A DNA stretch of 64,000 nucleotides from Rhodoblastus acidophilus (GTDB lineage: Bacteria > Pseudomonadota > Alphaproteobacteria > Rhizobiales > Beijerinckiaceae), in assembly GCF_025961575.1 (NCBI RefSeq), contig NZ_JAOQNX010000001.1, positions 124,001 to 188,000 of the forward strand, in the 5' to 3' direction. Under the pieces are notes generated by a model. That model made no database searches. It had not been told where the DNA came from and worked only from the letters and a program-made list of their open reading frames with translations. The position numbers and the translations under genes are program-made. Of the stretch, positions 9,688 to 17,732 are shown piece after piece. How positions within the stretch are numbered: the first letter of the stretch is position 1; each line of letters starts with the position of its first letter.

Positions 9688-10917
9688 TCAAACAAGCGCC
9701 AGCGCGGCGATCAGCGCCAGCGGCATCACCACAACGCCAAGAAGCAGGAAATCGCGGTCGCGGACGCGCTGCTGTTCGCGGCGCAACACCGCCAGCCACA
9801 AAATGGTGGCGAGCGAGCCCGTGACCGAAAGATTGGGGCCGAGATCGACGCCGATCAGGATCGCGGCGGTCACGTCGGGCGGCGCCGCGGCCTGATGCAC
9901 GGCGCTGGCGGCGATCAGCCCCGCCGGAAGATTGTTGACGAGGTTCGAGCCGAAGGCGACGGCCGCGCCGCTCGCCGCCGCGCCCCAGACCGGCGGCGCC
10001 TGGCGCAACAGGCCGGCGAGCTGGGCGGTCACGCCGATCTGGTCCAGCGCCTCGACAAAGACGAACAGCCCGGCCACCAGCGGCAGCACGCCCCAGTGAA
10101 TGTCGCGCACCAGCGGCCAGGGGTTTGAGCGACGCACCAGCAAGACCAGAATCGTCGTCCCCGCGCCGGCAAACAGCGTGGGCGCGCCGAGATCGAGGCC
10201 GCGCGCCGAAGCGACCAGCAGAACCAGCGCCGTGGCCGCGAGTCCGAAGGCCGCCACCTTGCCGCCGGCAGAGAGATGCGGCGACTCCTGCGGCTCGGCG
10301 ATCGGCGCCGCGAGCTCCCGGCGCAGCATCAGCCGCAAGGCGGCATAGGTCACGACGATGGCCGCCAGCGACGGCAGGCCGAAGATTTTGAGCCAGTCGA
10401 GCAGCGGCGGCAGGCCGGCGCGTCCATAGACCACGAGATTGGCCGGATTGGAGATCGGCAGGACAAAACTCGCGGCATTGGCGACGAAAGCGCACAGATA
10501 GAGATAGGGCAGCGGCTTTTCGACCTTCGCGGCCTGGGTGGCGGCGAACACGGCGGGCGTCAGCACCACGGCGGTCGCATCGTTCGAGAGAAACACCGTG
10601 ACCAGCACGCCCACCAGATAGACCAGCAGAAAAAGTCTGTTGGCCGAGCCCCGGGCGTGCTTGGCGGCCTCGGCCGCCAAAAAATCGAACAGGCCTTCGC
10701 GACGCGCGGCTTCCGACAGCAGCATCATGCCGGTCAGAAACATGTAGACGTCGGCGCCGCGCGCAACGCCCGCCCAGGCGGCGCCGGCGGGCAGAAGGTG
10801 TGTCAGCACCAGCAGCGCGGCGCCGGCGACCGCCCAGATCGCTTCGGGCCAGTGAAAGGGCCGCAGGATGACGCCCGCCGTCGCGAGCCCGGTGATGCCA
10901 AGGATTTGCCAGTTCAT
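9688..10917 (-). CDS. ArsB/NhaD-type ion transporter
   Basis: A 409-residue inner-membrane protein with roughly eleven hydrophobic helices. It fits the ArsB branch of the ion transporter superfamily: the mid-protein LSNDATAVVLTP segment and the late GVDLGPNLSVTGSLA segment are typical of arsenite/antimonite extrusion proteins. No arsR or arsC gene is next to it, so arsenite export is likely but not shown; another anion or a sodium/proton exchange role is possible. It is followed by the YdcZ-like gene. Confidence 0.8.
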   Translation of the reverse strand: MNWQILGITGLATAGVILRPFHWPEAIWAVAGAALLVLTHLLPAGAAWAGVARGADVYMFLTGMMLLSEAARREGLFDFLAAEAAKHARGSANRLFLLVYLVGVLVTVFLSNDATAVVLTPAVFAATQAAKVEKPLPYLYLCAFVANAASFVLPISNPANLVVYGRAGLPPLLDWLKIFGLPSLAAIVVTYAALRLMLRRELAAPIAEPQESPHLSAGGKVAAFGLAATALVLLVASARGLDLGAPTLFAGAGTTILVLLVRRSNPWPLVRDIHWGVLPLVAGLFVFVEALDQIGVTAQLAGLLRQAPPVWGAAASGAAVAFGSNLVNNLPAGLIAASAVHQAAAPPDVTAAILIGVDLGPNLSVTGSLATILWLAVLRREQQRVRDRDFLLLGVVVMPLALIAALALV

Positions 10918-11013
10918 GATCCCAAGTCGCGGATTCGCGCGCGGCGATCAACCCGCATCTTGACCGTTCAATGCGGAGCGCCGGGCAATGTTCCCGGCCG
11001 CAAGCCGAAGCGG

Positions 11014-11532
11014 TCAAAACATTGCGCCCTCGTGGCGCAGGAGCCATAATTTGCGCTCGAGGCCGCCGCCATAGCCGACCAGCGCGCCGCTGGCGCCGAT
11101 CACGCGATGACAGGGGATCACGAGCACGATGGGGTTGCGGTTGTTGGCGAGGCCGACGGCGCGGGCCGCGCCGGGCTGGCCGATGCGCCGGGCGATCTCG
11201 CCATAGCTCGCCGTCGCGCCGTCCGGGATCGTCCGCAGCGCCGCCCAGACCTGCTGCTGGAACGGCGTTCCGGCCGGCGCGACCGAAAGGGCGTCGAGCG
11301 CCGCCGCCTCGCCGCCGAAATAAGCGTCCAGAGCGACAAGGGCCGCCGAGGCGCGGGGCGGCGCGTCCAGCCGCACACGGCCCAGACCCAGCGACAATCT
11401 TTGGCGCAGGCCGGCGGCATCGCCAGCCTCGCCCCAGTCCAGCAGCCGAACGGCGCCGGCGCCATCGGTGACGAGGCGAAGCGCGCCGGTGGGCGTCGGC
11501 AGGGTTTCAAGGAACAGGCGCGTTTCCATCAT
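11014..11532 (-). CDS. ogt: Methylated-DNA-[protein]-cysteine S-methyltransferase
   Basis: A suicide repair protein that takes methyl groups from O6-methylguanine (and O4-methylthymine) onto its own cysteine. The 172-residue protein has the active-site motif IPCHRVIG (Cys141 with this start) and the DNA-binding helix-turn-helix region GEIARRIGQPGAARAVG. An upstream ATG at 11544 would add four residues; neither start has a clear ribosome site. It is divergent from the Ada-AlkA fusion gene, so the shared 117-base gap probably controls both. Confidence 0.93.
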   Translation of the reverse strand: MMETRLFLETLPTPTGALRLVTDGAGAVRLLDWGEAGDAAGLRQRLSLGLGRVRLDAPPRASAALVALDAYFGGEAAALDALSVAPAGTPFQQQVWAALRTIPDGATASYGEIARRIGQPGAARAVGLANNRNPIVLVIPCHRVIGASGALVGYGGGLERKLWLLRHEGAMF

Positions 11533-11649
11533 GGCGCTGGTCATATCGCGAGACAGAAGCCGCGTCTGGCGGTTATCGGACCCGGACAAAGGCGCCGCCA
11601 TGTCCGAAAACCGCGAGACTTTTCCAGCCCCGCAGCGCAGACTCCGGTC

Positions 11650-13122
11650 ATGGACCTCGACCAAGACGCCTGCTACCGCGTCATTTGCGCGCGCGATCCC
11701 CGCTATGACGGGCGCCTGTTCACCGGCGTGAGGACGACGCGCATCTACTGCAGGCCGGTTTGCCCGGCGCGCACGCCGCGGCGCGAAAACGTCCTCTTCT
11801 ACCCCACGGCGGCGGCCGCCCAGGAGGCGGGGTTCCGGCCGTGCCTGCGCTGCCGTCCGGAAACGGCCCCCGACCTCGGCGCCTGGCGCGGCGCGTCCAA
11901 CACGGTGTCGCGCGCTTTGGCGCTGATCGAAATGGGCGCGCTCGACCAGCAAGGCGTGGCCGCGCTCGGCGAAAGATTGGGCGTGGGCGAGCGTCACCTG
12001 CGGCGCCTGTTCGCGCGTTACCTCGGCGCCTCGCCCGTCGCCGTGGCGCAAACGCGGCGCGTGCTGCTGGCCAAACAGCTCATCCAGGAAACCGCGCTGC
12101 CGATGACCGAGGTGGCGCTGGCCTCCGGCTTCGACAGCGTCCGCCGCTTCAACGAAACGTTTCTGGCGCTTTACCGTCGCCCGCCGACGGCTTTGCGCCG
12201 CGAAGGCGGCGTGGAGACCGCGGCTTCCGGCGAGATCGCCCTGGCGCTGCGCTTCAAGCCGCCCTACGACTGGCCGGCGATGCTGGCGTTTTTCGCCGCC
12301 CGCGCCATCACCGGCGTCGAAGCCGTCGAGGACCAGACCTATCATCGCGCCATCGCCATCGACGGCGCGCATGGAACCCTGGCGGTTCGCCCGGCCGGCG
12401 CGAACGCGCTGTCCGTCGCGCTGCGCCTACCCAAGCTCGCGGCGCTGCCCGGCATCATTGCGCGGCTGCGCGGCATGTTCGACCTCGCCTGCGATCCCGA
12501 GGTCGTCGCCGCGACCCTGGTCCAAGACGAAAAGCTCGCGCCGCTGGTCGCCGCGCGCCCGGGCCTGCGCCTGCCCGGCGGCTGGGACGGCTTTGAAACG
12601 GCGGCGCGCGCCATTCTCGGCCAACAGGTGACCGTCGCGGGCGCCGCGCGCTGCGCCGGCGCGCTCGTGGAAAAATTCGGCGAAGAGTTGCGCGCCTCCC
12701 ACCCCCGGCTGACGCGGGTGTTTCCGACGCCGGCCGCGCTCGCCGGCGCCGATCTCACGTCGATCGGCCTGACCCGCGCCCGCGCGGCGAGCCTGCGCCG
12801 CCTCGCGGAAACCGTCGCCGCCGATCCTGATTTTTTGTCGCCTCGCCATTCCGCCGAGGAGATCATGGCGCGGTTGCGGGCGCTGCCGGGCGTCGGCGAA
12901 TGGACGGCGCAATATTTCGCTTTGCGGCAGTTGCGCGATCCCGACGCCTTTCCCGCCTCCGACCTCGCCCTGTTGCGCGCCATGGCCGATGAGGCGGGCG
13001 CGCGCCCCTCGCCCAAGACCCTGCTGGCGCGAGCGGAACACTGGCGGCCCTGGCGCGCCTATGCCGCCCAGCACCTTTGGACAGCGGAGGCGCCGCGCCT
13101 CAGCGGCGCAAGCCGCGCCTGA
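11650..13122 (+). CDS. Ada-AlkA fusion: AraC-type regulator and 3-methyladenine glycosylase
   Basis: A 490-residue multidomain alkylation-repair protein. The order is: Ada zinc/phosphotriester domain (about 1-75) with cysteines 34, 38, 65 and 68, Cys34 being the likely methyl acceptor; AraC-type DNA-binding domain (about 80-180); AlkA N-terminal domain (about 195-310); and helix-hairpin-helix glycosylase (about 310-480) with LPGVGEWTAQY and catalytic Asp438 in FPASDLAL. It would sense methylated phosphate, switch on repair genes, and excise 3-methyladenine. The start at 11650 gives the normal Ada beginning. The last 23 bases overlap the convergent GMC gene. Confidence 0.93.
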   Translation: MDLDQDACYRVICARDPRYDGRLFTGVRTTRIYCRPVCPARTPRRENVLFYPTAAAAQEAGFRPCLRCRPETAPDLGAWRGASNTVSRALALIEMGALDQQGVAALGERLGVGERHLRRLFARYLGASPVAVAQTRRVLLAKQLIQETALPMTEVALASGFDSVRRFNETFLALYRRPPTALRREGGVETAASGEIALALRFKPPYDWPAMLAFFAARAITGVEAVEDQTYHRAIAIDGAHGTLAVRPAGANALSVALRLPKLAALPGIIARLRGMFDLACDPEVVAATLVQDEKLAPLVAARPGLRLPGGWDGFETAARAILGQQVTVAGAARCAGALVEKFGEELRASHPRLTRVFPTPAALAGADLTSIGLTRARAASLRRLAETVAADPDFLSPRHSAEEIMARLRALPGVGEWTAQYFALRQLRDPDAFPASDLALLRAMADEAGARPSPKTLLARAEHWRPWRAYAAQHLWTAEAPRLSGASRA

Positions 13123-14722
13123 TCATATCCGCCGCCTTTTCCGCGATCATGATGGTCGGGGCGTTTGTATTGCCGCCGATCAGCGTCGGCATGATCGAGG
13201 CGTCGACCACCCGCAGGCCCTCCAGCCCGCGCACCCGCAGCTCCGGATCGACCACGGCCTCGGCGTCCGAGCCCATCCGGCAGGTCCCGACGGGATGATA
13301 GATGGTGTCGGCGCGGGCGCGGATATGCTGCTCCCATTCGGCGTCGCTCATACCGTCGCGGACGCCAAAAAGCTCTTTTTCGCAATAGGCCCGCATCGGC
13401 GGCGTCAGCATGATGTCGCGCGAAATTTTGGCCCCCCGGATCATGGTTTCGAGATCGCGGCGGTCGGACAGGAAAGCCGGATCGATCGCCGGCGGCGCCA
13501 AGGGGTCCGCGCTTTGCAGAAAGACGCGCCCGCGTGAAAACGGATGGAGCGCGCAGACATGCAGGCAAAATCCGTGGCCGGGATGCAGCCGCCGGGCGTG
13601 ATTGTCGACGACGCCAATGACAAAATGCAGTTGCACATCGGGCCGGTCGAGATCGGGCGTGGTCTTGAGAAACCCCGCGCCCTCGGCGAAGGGGGTGGCG
13701 AGCAGCCCGCCGCCATCGCGCCGCCATGCGGGAATTTCTCGCAAAAGTTTGAAGAACGCGCCGAGACCGATGCCGAAATTGTCCTTGTCGGAGGTCTTCC
13801 AGGCCAGGATGAAATCGAGATGGTCCTGAAGGTTTTGGCCGACGCCCGGCGACTCGTGAACCAGCGCAATGCCGTGCGGACAAATGTCCTCGGGCCGCCC
13901 GACGCCGGACAATTGCAGCAGCTGCGGCGTGCCGAAGGCGCCGGCGCTCAAAATGATTTCGCGCGACGCATGCAAAACCTTTTCGACCCGGCCCTGCAGG
14001 CAGGCGACGCCCACGGCGCGCTTGCCCTCGAACACAATCTTGGTGGCTTGGGTCTTGGTCAGCACGGTCAGGTTCGGCCGCTGCTCCATGACCGGAAACA
14101 GATAGGCGGCGGCGGACGAGCAGCGTTCGCCCCGGCGGGAGGTCCCGTGGAACTGGGTCACCTGATAGAGGCCCACCCCTTCGGTGTCGCCCGTGTTGAA
14201 ATCCTCGCGCACCCGATGCTGCCGCGCGCTCGCGGCCTCGACAAAAGCCTTGGTGATCGGCCGGGGCGCGCGCTGGTCGGAGACATGCAGCGGCCCGTCG
14301 CCGCCATGCGCGGCGTCGGCGCCCCATTCATTGTTCTCGGCCTTGCGAAAGTAAGGCAGCACCTCGTCCCAGGACCAGCCGGGGCAGCCGAGATCGGCCC
14401 ATTGGTCGTAATCGGCGCGGTGGCCGCGCACATAAAGCATGGCGTTGATCGCCGAGGAGCCGCCGAGCGCTTTTCCGCGCGGCTGGTATCCCCTCCGGCC
14501 GTTCAGTCCAGGCTGCGGGACCGTCCAAAGCGCCCAGTTGTTGATCCGGGGCCGGCCAGGAATCATGGCCACCGCGCCCGCCGGGGTGCGGATCAAAAAA
14601 TCGTCGCCCCGCCCGCCCGCCTCGAGCAGACAGACGGTGACATCAGAATCTTCGCTCAGCCGCGCCGCCAGCGCCGCGCCGCTGGAGCCGCCGCCCACGA
14701 TCACATAGTCGAAACGGTCCAT
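13100..14722 (-). CDS. GMC-family FAD oxidoreductase (choline dehydrogenase-like)
   Basis: A flavin-dependent alcohol oxidoreductase of about 540 residues. The N-terminal FAD-binding motif is GGGSSG (10-15); the GMC signature PRGKALGGSSAIN follows, and the C-terminal catalytic His and Asn regions are YHPVGTCRMG and GGNTNAPT. The substrate is not predictable; no betB or choline genes are near. The ATG at 14722 has an AAAGGA ribosome site. An alternative ATG at 14737 overlaps the preceding gene's stop as ATGA. Coupling to the upstream unknown gene is likely either way. Confidence 0.88.
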   Translation of the reverse strand: MDRFDYVIVGGGSSGAALAARLSEDSDVTVCLLEAGGRGDDFLIRTPAGAVAMIPGRPRINNWALWTVPQPGLNGRRGYQPRGKALGGSSAINAMLYVRGHRADYDQWADLGCPGWSWDEVLPYFRKAENNEWGADAAHGGDGPLHVSDQRAPRPITKAFVEAASARQHRVREDFNTGDTEGVGLYQVTQFHGTSRRGERCSSAAAYLFPVMEQRPNLTVLTKTQATKIVFEGKRAVGVACLQGRVEKVLHASREIILSAGAFGTPQLLQLSGVGRPEDICPHGIALVHESPGVGQNLQDHLDFILAWKTSDKDNFGIGLGAFFKLLREIPAWRRDGGGLLATPFAEGAGFLKTTPDLDRPDVQLHFVIGVVDNHARRLHPGHGFCLHVCALHPFSRGRVFLQSADPLAPPAIDPAFLSDRRDLETMIRGAKISRDIMLTPPMRAYCEKELFGVRDGMSDAEWEQHIRARADTIYHPVGTCRMGSDAEAVVDPELRVRGLEGLRVVDASIMPTLIGGNTNAPTIMIAEKAADMIRRGLRR

Positions 14723-14733
14723 GGCGCGTCCTT

Positions 14734-15441
14734 TCATGCCAGAGGACTGTCGTCGCCCGAGAACAGCGCGACGCTGATCGCCTCCTCGCGATTGGCGACG
14801 ATTTCAACGAAATCGCGAGCGTCGCCCATCTGGCGGAAGGCGGCGTAACCGCGTTCGAGAAAGGCCTGCAACGGGCCGAATCCGGCGAGCTCCGCCGGCT
14901 TGCGCATGGCCTTGAGCGCCAGGCCGATCAGCGGCGCCTTGACCAGATCCTCCAACCGATGGCCGAGGTGGCGGATCAGTTCAATCTGCCGGGCGCGGTC
15001 GTCGCGCCGTCCGGTGCGCCGATAGGCCTCGCCATAGGCGGGCGCGTCGTCCCCAGGCCCCAGCAGCCCCGCCATATCGGCGTCGAGAGACTCGGAGAGC
15101 GCATCGAGTTCGATGGCGTCGGCGACGGTCTCGATCCCCGAGGCCGGCAGCCCCTTTTTCATCAGCGGCAGCACGCGCCACACCGTCTCCGCGTCGACGC
15201 TATGGTCTTGCGGACCATAGAGGTCGGTGAGGAAGAACCGCGCGGCGGCGGCGTAGTGCGGATGGGCGAGCAGGTCGGCATGGGTGCGGGCGAGCCGCGC
15301 CGCCTGCCATGCGCGCAGCCGCAGGCGCGCCTCCTGCGCGGATGCGTTGCGCCGTGTCGCCGCCCGCACTTCGGTGGCGCGCGCCAGCTGCGCTTCAAGG
15401 CGTTTGGCGGCGATCTCTTTGGGGTCGAGGTCGTTTTCCAT
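14734..15441 (-). CDS. Uncharacterised alpha-helical protein
   Basis: A 235-residue, mostly helical, soluble protein with an Arg/Ala-rich N-terminal 60 residues and the segment FFLTDLYGP near residue 70. I have a faint memory of that segment in unnamed alphaproteobacterial proteins but cannot give a family. It is directly upstream of, and overlaps or abuts, the GMC oxidoreductase gene. It is divergent from the WS/DGAT gene, with a perfect palindrome in the 101-base gap. Confidence 0.75.
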   Translation of the reverse strand: MENDLDPKEIAAKRLEAQLARATEVRAATRRNASAQEARLRLRAWQAARLARTHADLLAHPHYAAAARFFLTDLYGPQDHSVDAETVWRVLPLMKKGLPASGIETVADAIELDALSESLDADMAGLLGPGDDAPAYGEAYRRTGRRDDRARQIELIRHLGHRLEDLVKAPLIGLALKAMRKPAELAGFGPLQAFLERGYAAFRQMGDARDFVEIVANREEAISVALFSGDDSPLA

Positions 15442-15464
15442 GTGCTCATTCTATCACGAGGGGC

Positions 15465-15480
15465 TAGGCGTCAACGCCTA
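15465..15480. promoter_or_regulatory. Perfect inverted repeat in the WS/DGAT divergent promoter region
   Basis: TAGGCGT, two bases, ACGCCTA: a 7-2-7 perfect palindrome. It is 62 bases before the WS/DGAT start and 24 bases before the start of the divergent unknown gene. Size and symmetry fit a dimeric repressor such as a TetR protein; the TetR gene at 18518-19180 is a candidate. This is inference. Confidence 0.5.
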
Positions 15481-15542
15481 ATCGCGGGCCTTCCCCCGGC
15501 CTGAGAAACCGATAAGATCGGCAAAAAACAAGGGGAGTTGGC

Positions 15543-17111
15543 ATGTCTCGAGACGCGCGCATGGCGCCGGTGGATGTCACCTGGCTGCGAATGGACAGGC
15601 CGAACAATCACATGGTGATCGTCGGGGTGATCGTCTTGCGCGACCCGGTCGAGCTCGATCGCCTCGAGCGGACGCTGGAGGCGCGGCTGCTCGCCCATGA
15701 CCGCTTCCGCCGCAGAATCGAGGAACGCGCCGGGACCTATTATTGGCGCGAGGACCCGCGCTTCGACGCGCAGCGGCACCTGCGCCGCGCCCGCCTGCCC
15801 GGCGACGCCGGCAAGGCGGAATTGCAGCGGTTCGTCTCCGAACTCGCGGTGCGCCCGCTCGATCCCCGCCATCCCCTCTGGCAGATCCATATTGTCGAGG
15901 GCTATGAGGAGGGCGTGGCTCTGGTGCTGCGCATCCATCACGCCATTGGCGACGGCGCGGCCATGATGCGCGTGCTGCTCGACCTCACCGACGAAGACCC
16001 GGACGCCCCACTGCACGGGGTCGAGGGGAGCGGGAGCGAGGAGACGGAGCACCCGTTTCGGCCATCCTGGGACGTGCTGGCGCCGCTGCTCGAAAAGGTC
16101 GAGGGCGGATTCAAGGCGTCCACTGAGGCCGCGCGCACCGCCTTCGGCCTGGTGCGCAACCCCTCCGACACGAAAAAACTGTTGCGCGACGGCGCCAATG
16201 TCGCCGCCGAACTCGCCTGGCTGCTGATGATGCCGACGGATACGGAGACCCGGCTCAAGGGGGAATTGTGCGGCGAGAAAATGGTGGCCTGGAGCGCGCC
16301 GATCCCGCTACCCGAGGTGAAGGCCGTCGGCCATGCGCTGGGCTGCACGGTCAACGACATGCTGCTGTCCTCCTTCGCCGGCGCGCTGAAAACCTATCTG
16401 GATTCCAAGGGCGATCCCACCGAAGGCGTCGAGGTGCGGGCGCTGGCCCCCATCGACCTGCGTCCGCCCGGCCGGGCGAAAACGCTGGGCAACCAGTTCG
16501 GGATCATCGCCGTCGAATTGCCGGTTGGCATGGACAATCCGCTGGCGCGGCTGGAGGAGGTGCGCCGGCGCATGCTGGCGCTGAAACGCTCCTATGAGCC
16601 TGTGGTGACGCTCGGCCTGATCACCGCGCTCGGCTATGGCCCGAAAATGGTGCAGGACCGGCTGTTCGACCTGCTGCTCAGCCGCGCCACGGCGGTGATG
16701 ACCAATGTTCCGGGGCCGCAGCGCCCGCTCTATCTCGGCGGCGCCGCCATCGACCAGATCATGTTCTGGGTGCCGCAATCCGGCGAGATCGGCATGGGCG
16801 TGTCGCTGCTGTCCTTCAACAATCGCGTGCAGCTCGGCCTGATCACCGATGCGGCGCTGGTTTGCAATCCCGACGAGATCATCCAGCATTTTCAGCCTGA
16901 ATTCGAGCAATTGCTCTACCACGCCCTGCTGCACAGCGGCCTGGACGAGGCGGCGCCGGAGGCGCAGCAGCGCGCGCCCAAACCGAAAGCAAAACCCAAG
17001 CAAAAGCCGAAGCCGAAGCAAAAACCGGCCGTGTTGCGCGTCAACGGCGCGGCGATCGACCCGCCGCCGAAGCCGCGGCGCGCGCGGGCGAAGGCGCCCG
17101 AAGCAGTTTAG
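15543..17111 (+). CDS. Wax ester synthase / diacylglycerol acyltransferase (WS/DGAT)
   Basis: Joins acyl-CoA to a fatty alcohol (wax ester) or to diacylglycerol (triacylglycerol) at the membrane or inclusion surface. The 522-residue protein has the catalytic HHAIGDG motif at 132-138 (HHxxxDG), the PLW motif at 111-113, and the conserved ND motif in CTVNDMLLSSFAG. The last 60 residues are a Lys/Pro-rich tail of KPK and KQKP units that typical WS/DGATs lack. A good ribosome site (GGGGAG) precedes the ATG, and a hairpin terminator follows. With the fatty acyl-CoA reductase 4 kb away, wax ester synthesis is the likely role. Confidence 0.92.
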   Translation: MSRDARMAPVDVTWLRMDRPNNHMVIVGVIVLRDPVELDRLERTLEARLLAHDRFRRRIEERAGTYYWREDPRFDAQRHLRRARLPGDAGKAELQRFVSELAVRPLDPRHPLWQIHIVEGYEEGVALVLRIHHAIGDGAAMMRVLLDLTDEDPDAPLHGVEGSGSEETEHPFRPSWDVLAPLLEKVEGGFKASTEAARTAFGLVRNPSDTKKLLRDGANVAAELAWLLMMPTDTETRLKGELCGEKMVAWSAPIPLPEVKAVGHALGCTVNDMLLSSFAGALKTYLDSKGDPTEGVEVRALAPIDLRPPGRAKTLGNQFGIIAVELPVGMDNPLARLEEVRRRMLALKRSYEPVVTLGLITALGYGPKMVQDRLFDLLLSRATAVMTNVPGPQRPLYLGGAAIDQIMFWVPQSGEIGMGVSLLSFNNRVQLGLITDAALVCNPDEIIQHFQPEFEQLLYHALLHSGLDEAAPEAQQRAPKPKAKPKQKPKPKQKPAVLRVNGAAIDPPPKPRRARAKAPEAV

Positions 17112-17137
17112 CCGGCGGAGCGAAGATCGGTTGATCT

Positions 17138-17165
17138 CATTCTGACGTCGATCAGAATGATTTTT
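17138..17165 (+). terminator. Intrinsic terminator after WS/DGAT
   Basis: CATTCTGA (17138-17145) and TCAGAATG (17152-17159) form a perfect 8-base stem with a six-base loop, followed by A and five T. It starts 27 bases after the WS/DGAT stop codon. Confidence 0.8.
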
Positions 17166-17398
17166 CTCGCCTTAAGAAGACGGCGCAAAATCAATCCAAA
17201 CACTCTGAGGTTCCCGCTCAGGAGAACAACGACAAACACACGGAACCAACTGGATAATTCATCGTCTTCGTGGATGAGATATCATTATTTTGGTATTCAT
17301 TTGCGTCGGCACACGACGATTTGCTCATTCATTATTGATTCACGCTGAACCTTTATAACGCCCAGGCTTCCCGATGCGGCGGAGCCATGGAGCTTGTC
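17166..17398. other. AT-rich intergenic stretch before the HiPIP gene
   Basis: About 230 bases visibly richer in A and T than the surrounding DNA, especially 17255-17360. No convincing gene is present; a 63-codon frame at 17157-17348 is odd in composition and starts inside the terminator. It probably holds the HiPIP promoter (a TTTATAACG segment lies at about 17351-17360). Confidence 0.5.
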
Positions 17399-17701
17399 AT
17401 GAAAAATCTTGAGACGCCCGAGACGACTCAGGTTTCGCGCAGAAAGCTGCTGGTCGGCGCCATCGCGGTGAGCGCGGCGCCCTTGCTCGCCGTCCCCGGC
17501 GCCCATGCCAATGTCAAACTGTCCAAATCCGCGGTAAAATTCCTCGCCGTGGCGGGCAACGGCAAGACTTGCGGCTCCTGCAAACTGTTCCAGGCGCCCG
17601 CCAGTTGCGCCTTTGTCGAGGGCGTGACCGATCCGAACGGCACATGTTGGATCTGGCAGGGCAAGCCCGCCGATCCTGAGCACGTCGCATCCAACACCTG
17701 A
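17399..17701 (+). CDS. High-potential iron-sulfur protein (HiPIP), Tat-exported
   Basis: A 100-residue precursor of a periplasmic electron carrier. The N-terminus has a twin-arginine signal (SRRKLLVG at 13-20, hydrophobic to about 34, predicted cut after AHA near 37), as expected for a cofactor loaded before export. The four cluster cysteines are Cys58, 61, 70 and 83 (C-x2-C-x8-C-x12-C), the HiPIP pattern, with aromatic residues near the last one. The ATG at 17399 is preferred over 17387 because GGAG lies seven bases before it. A partner oxidoreductase is not evident nearby. Confidence 0.88.
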   Translation: MKNLETPETTQVSRRKLLVGAIAVSAAPLLAVPGAHANVKLSKSAVKFLAVAGNGKTCGSCKLFQAPASCAFVEGVTDPNGTCWIWQGKPADPEHVASNT

Positions 17702-17732
17702 TCTGCATTGCATAGGGCGCGAGCCCCCGCCC

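Noticed and set aside
17157-17348. 63-codon plus-strand frame in the AT-rich gap
   Set aside because: Begins inside the WS/DGAT terminator, has no ribosome site and an odd Arg/Thr/Ser composition.
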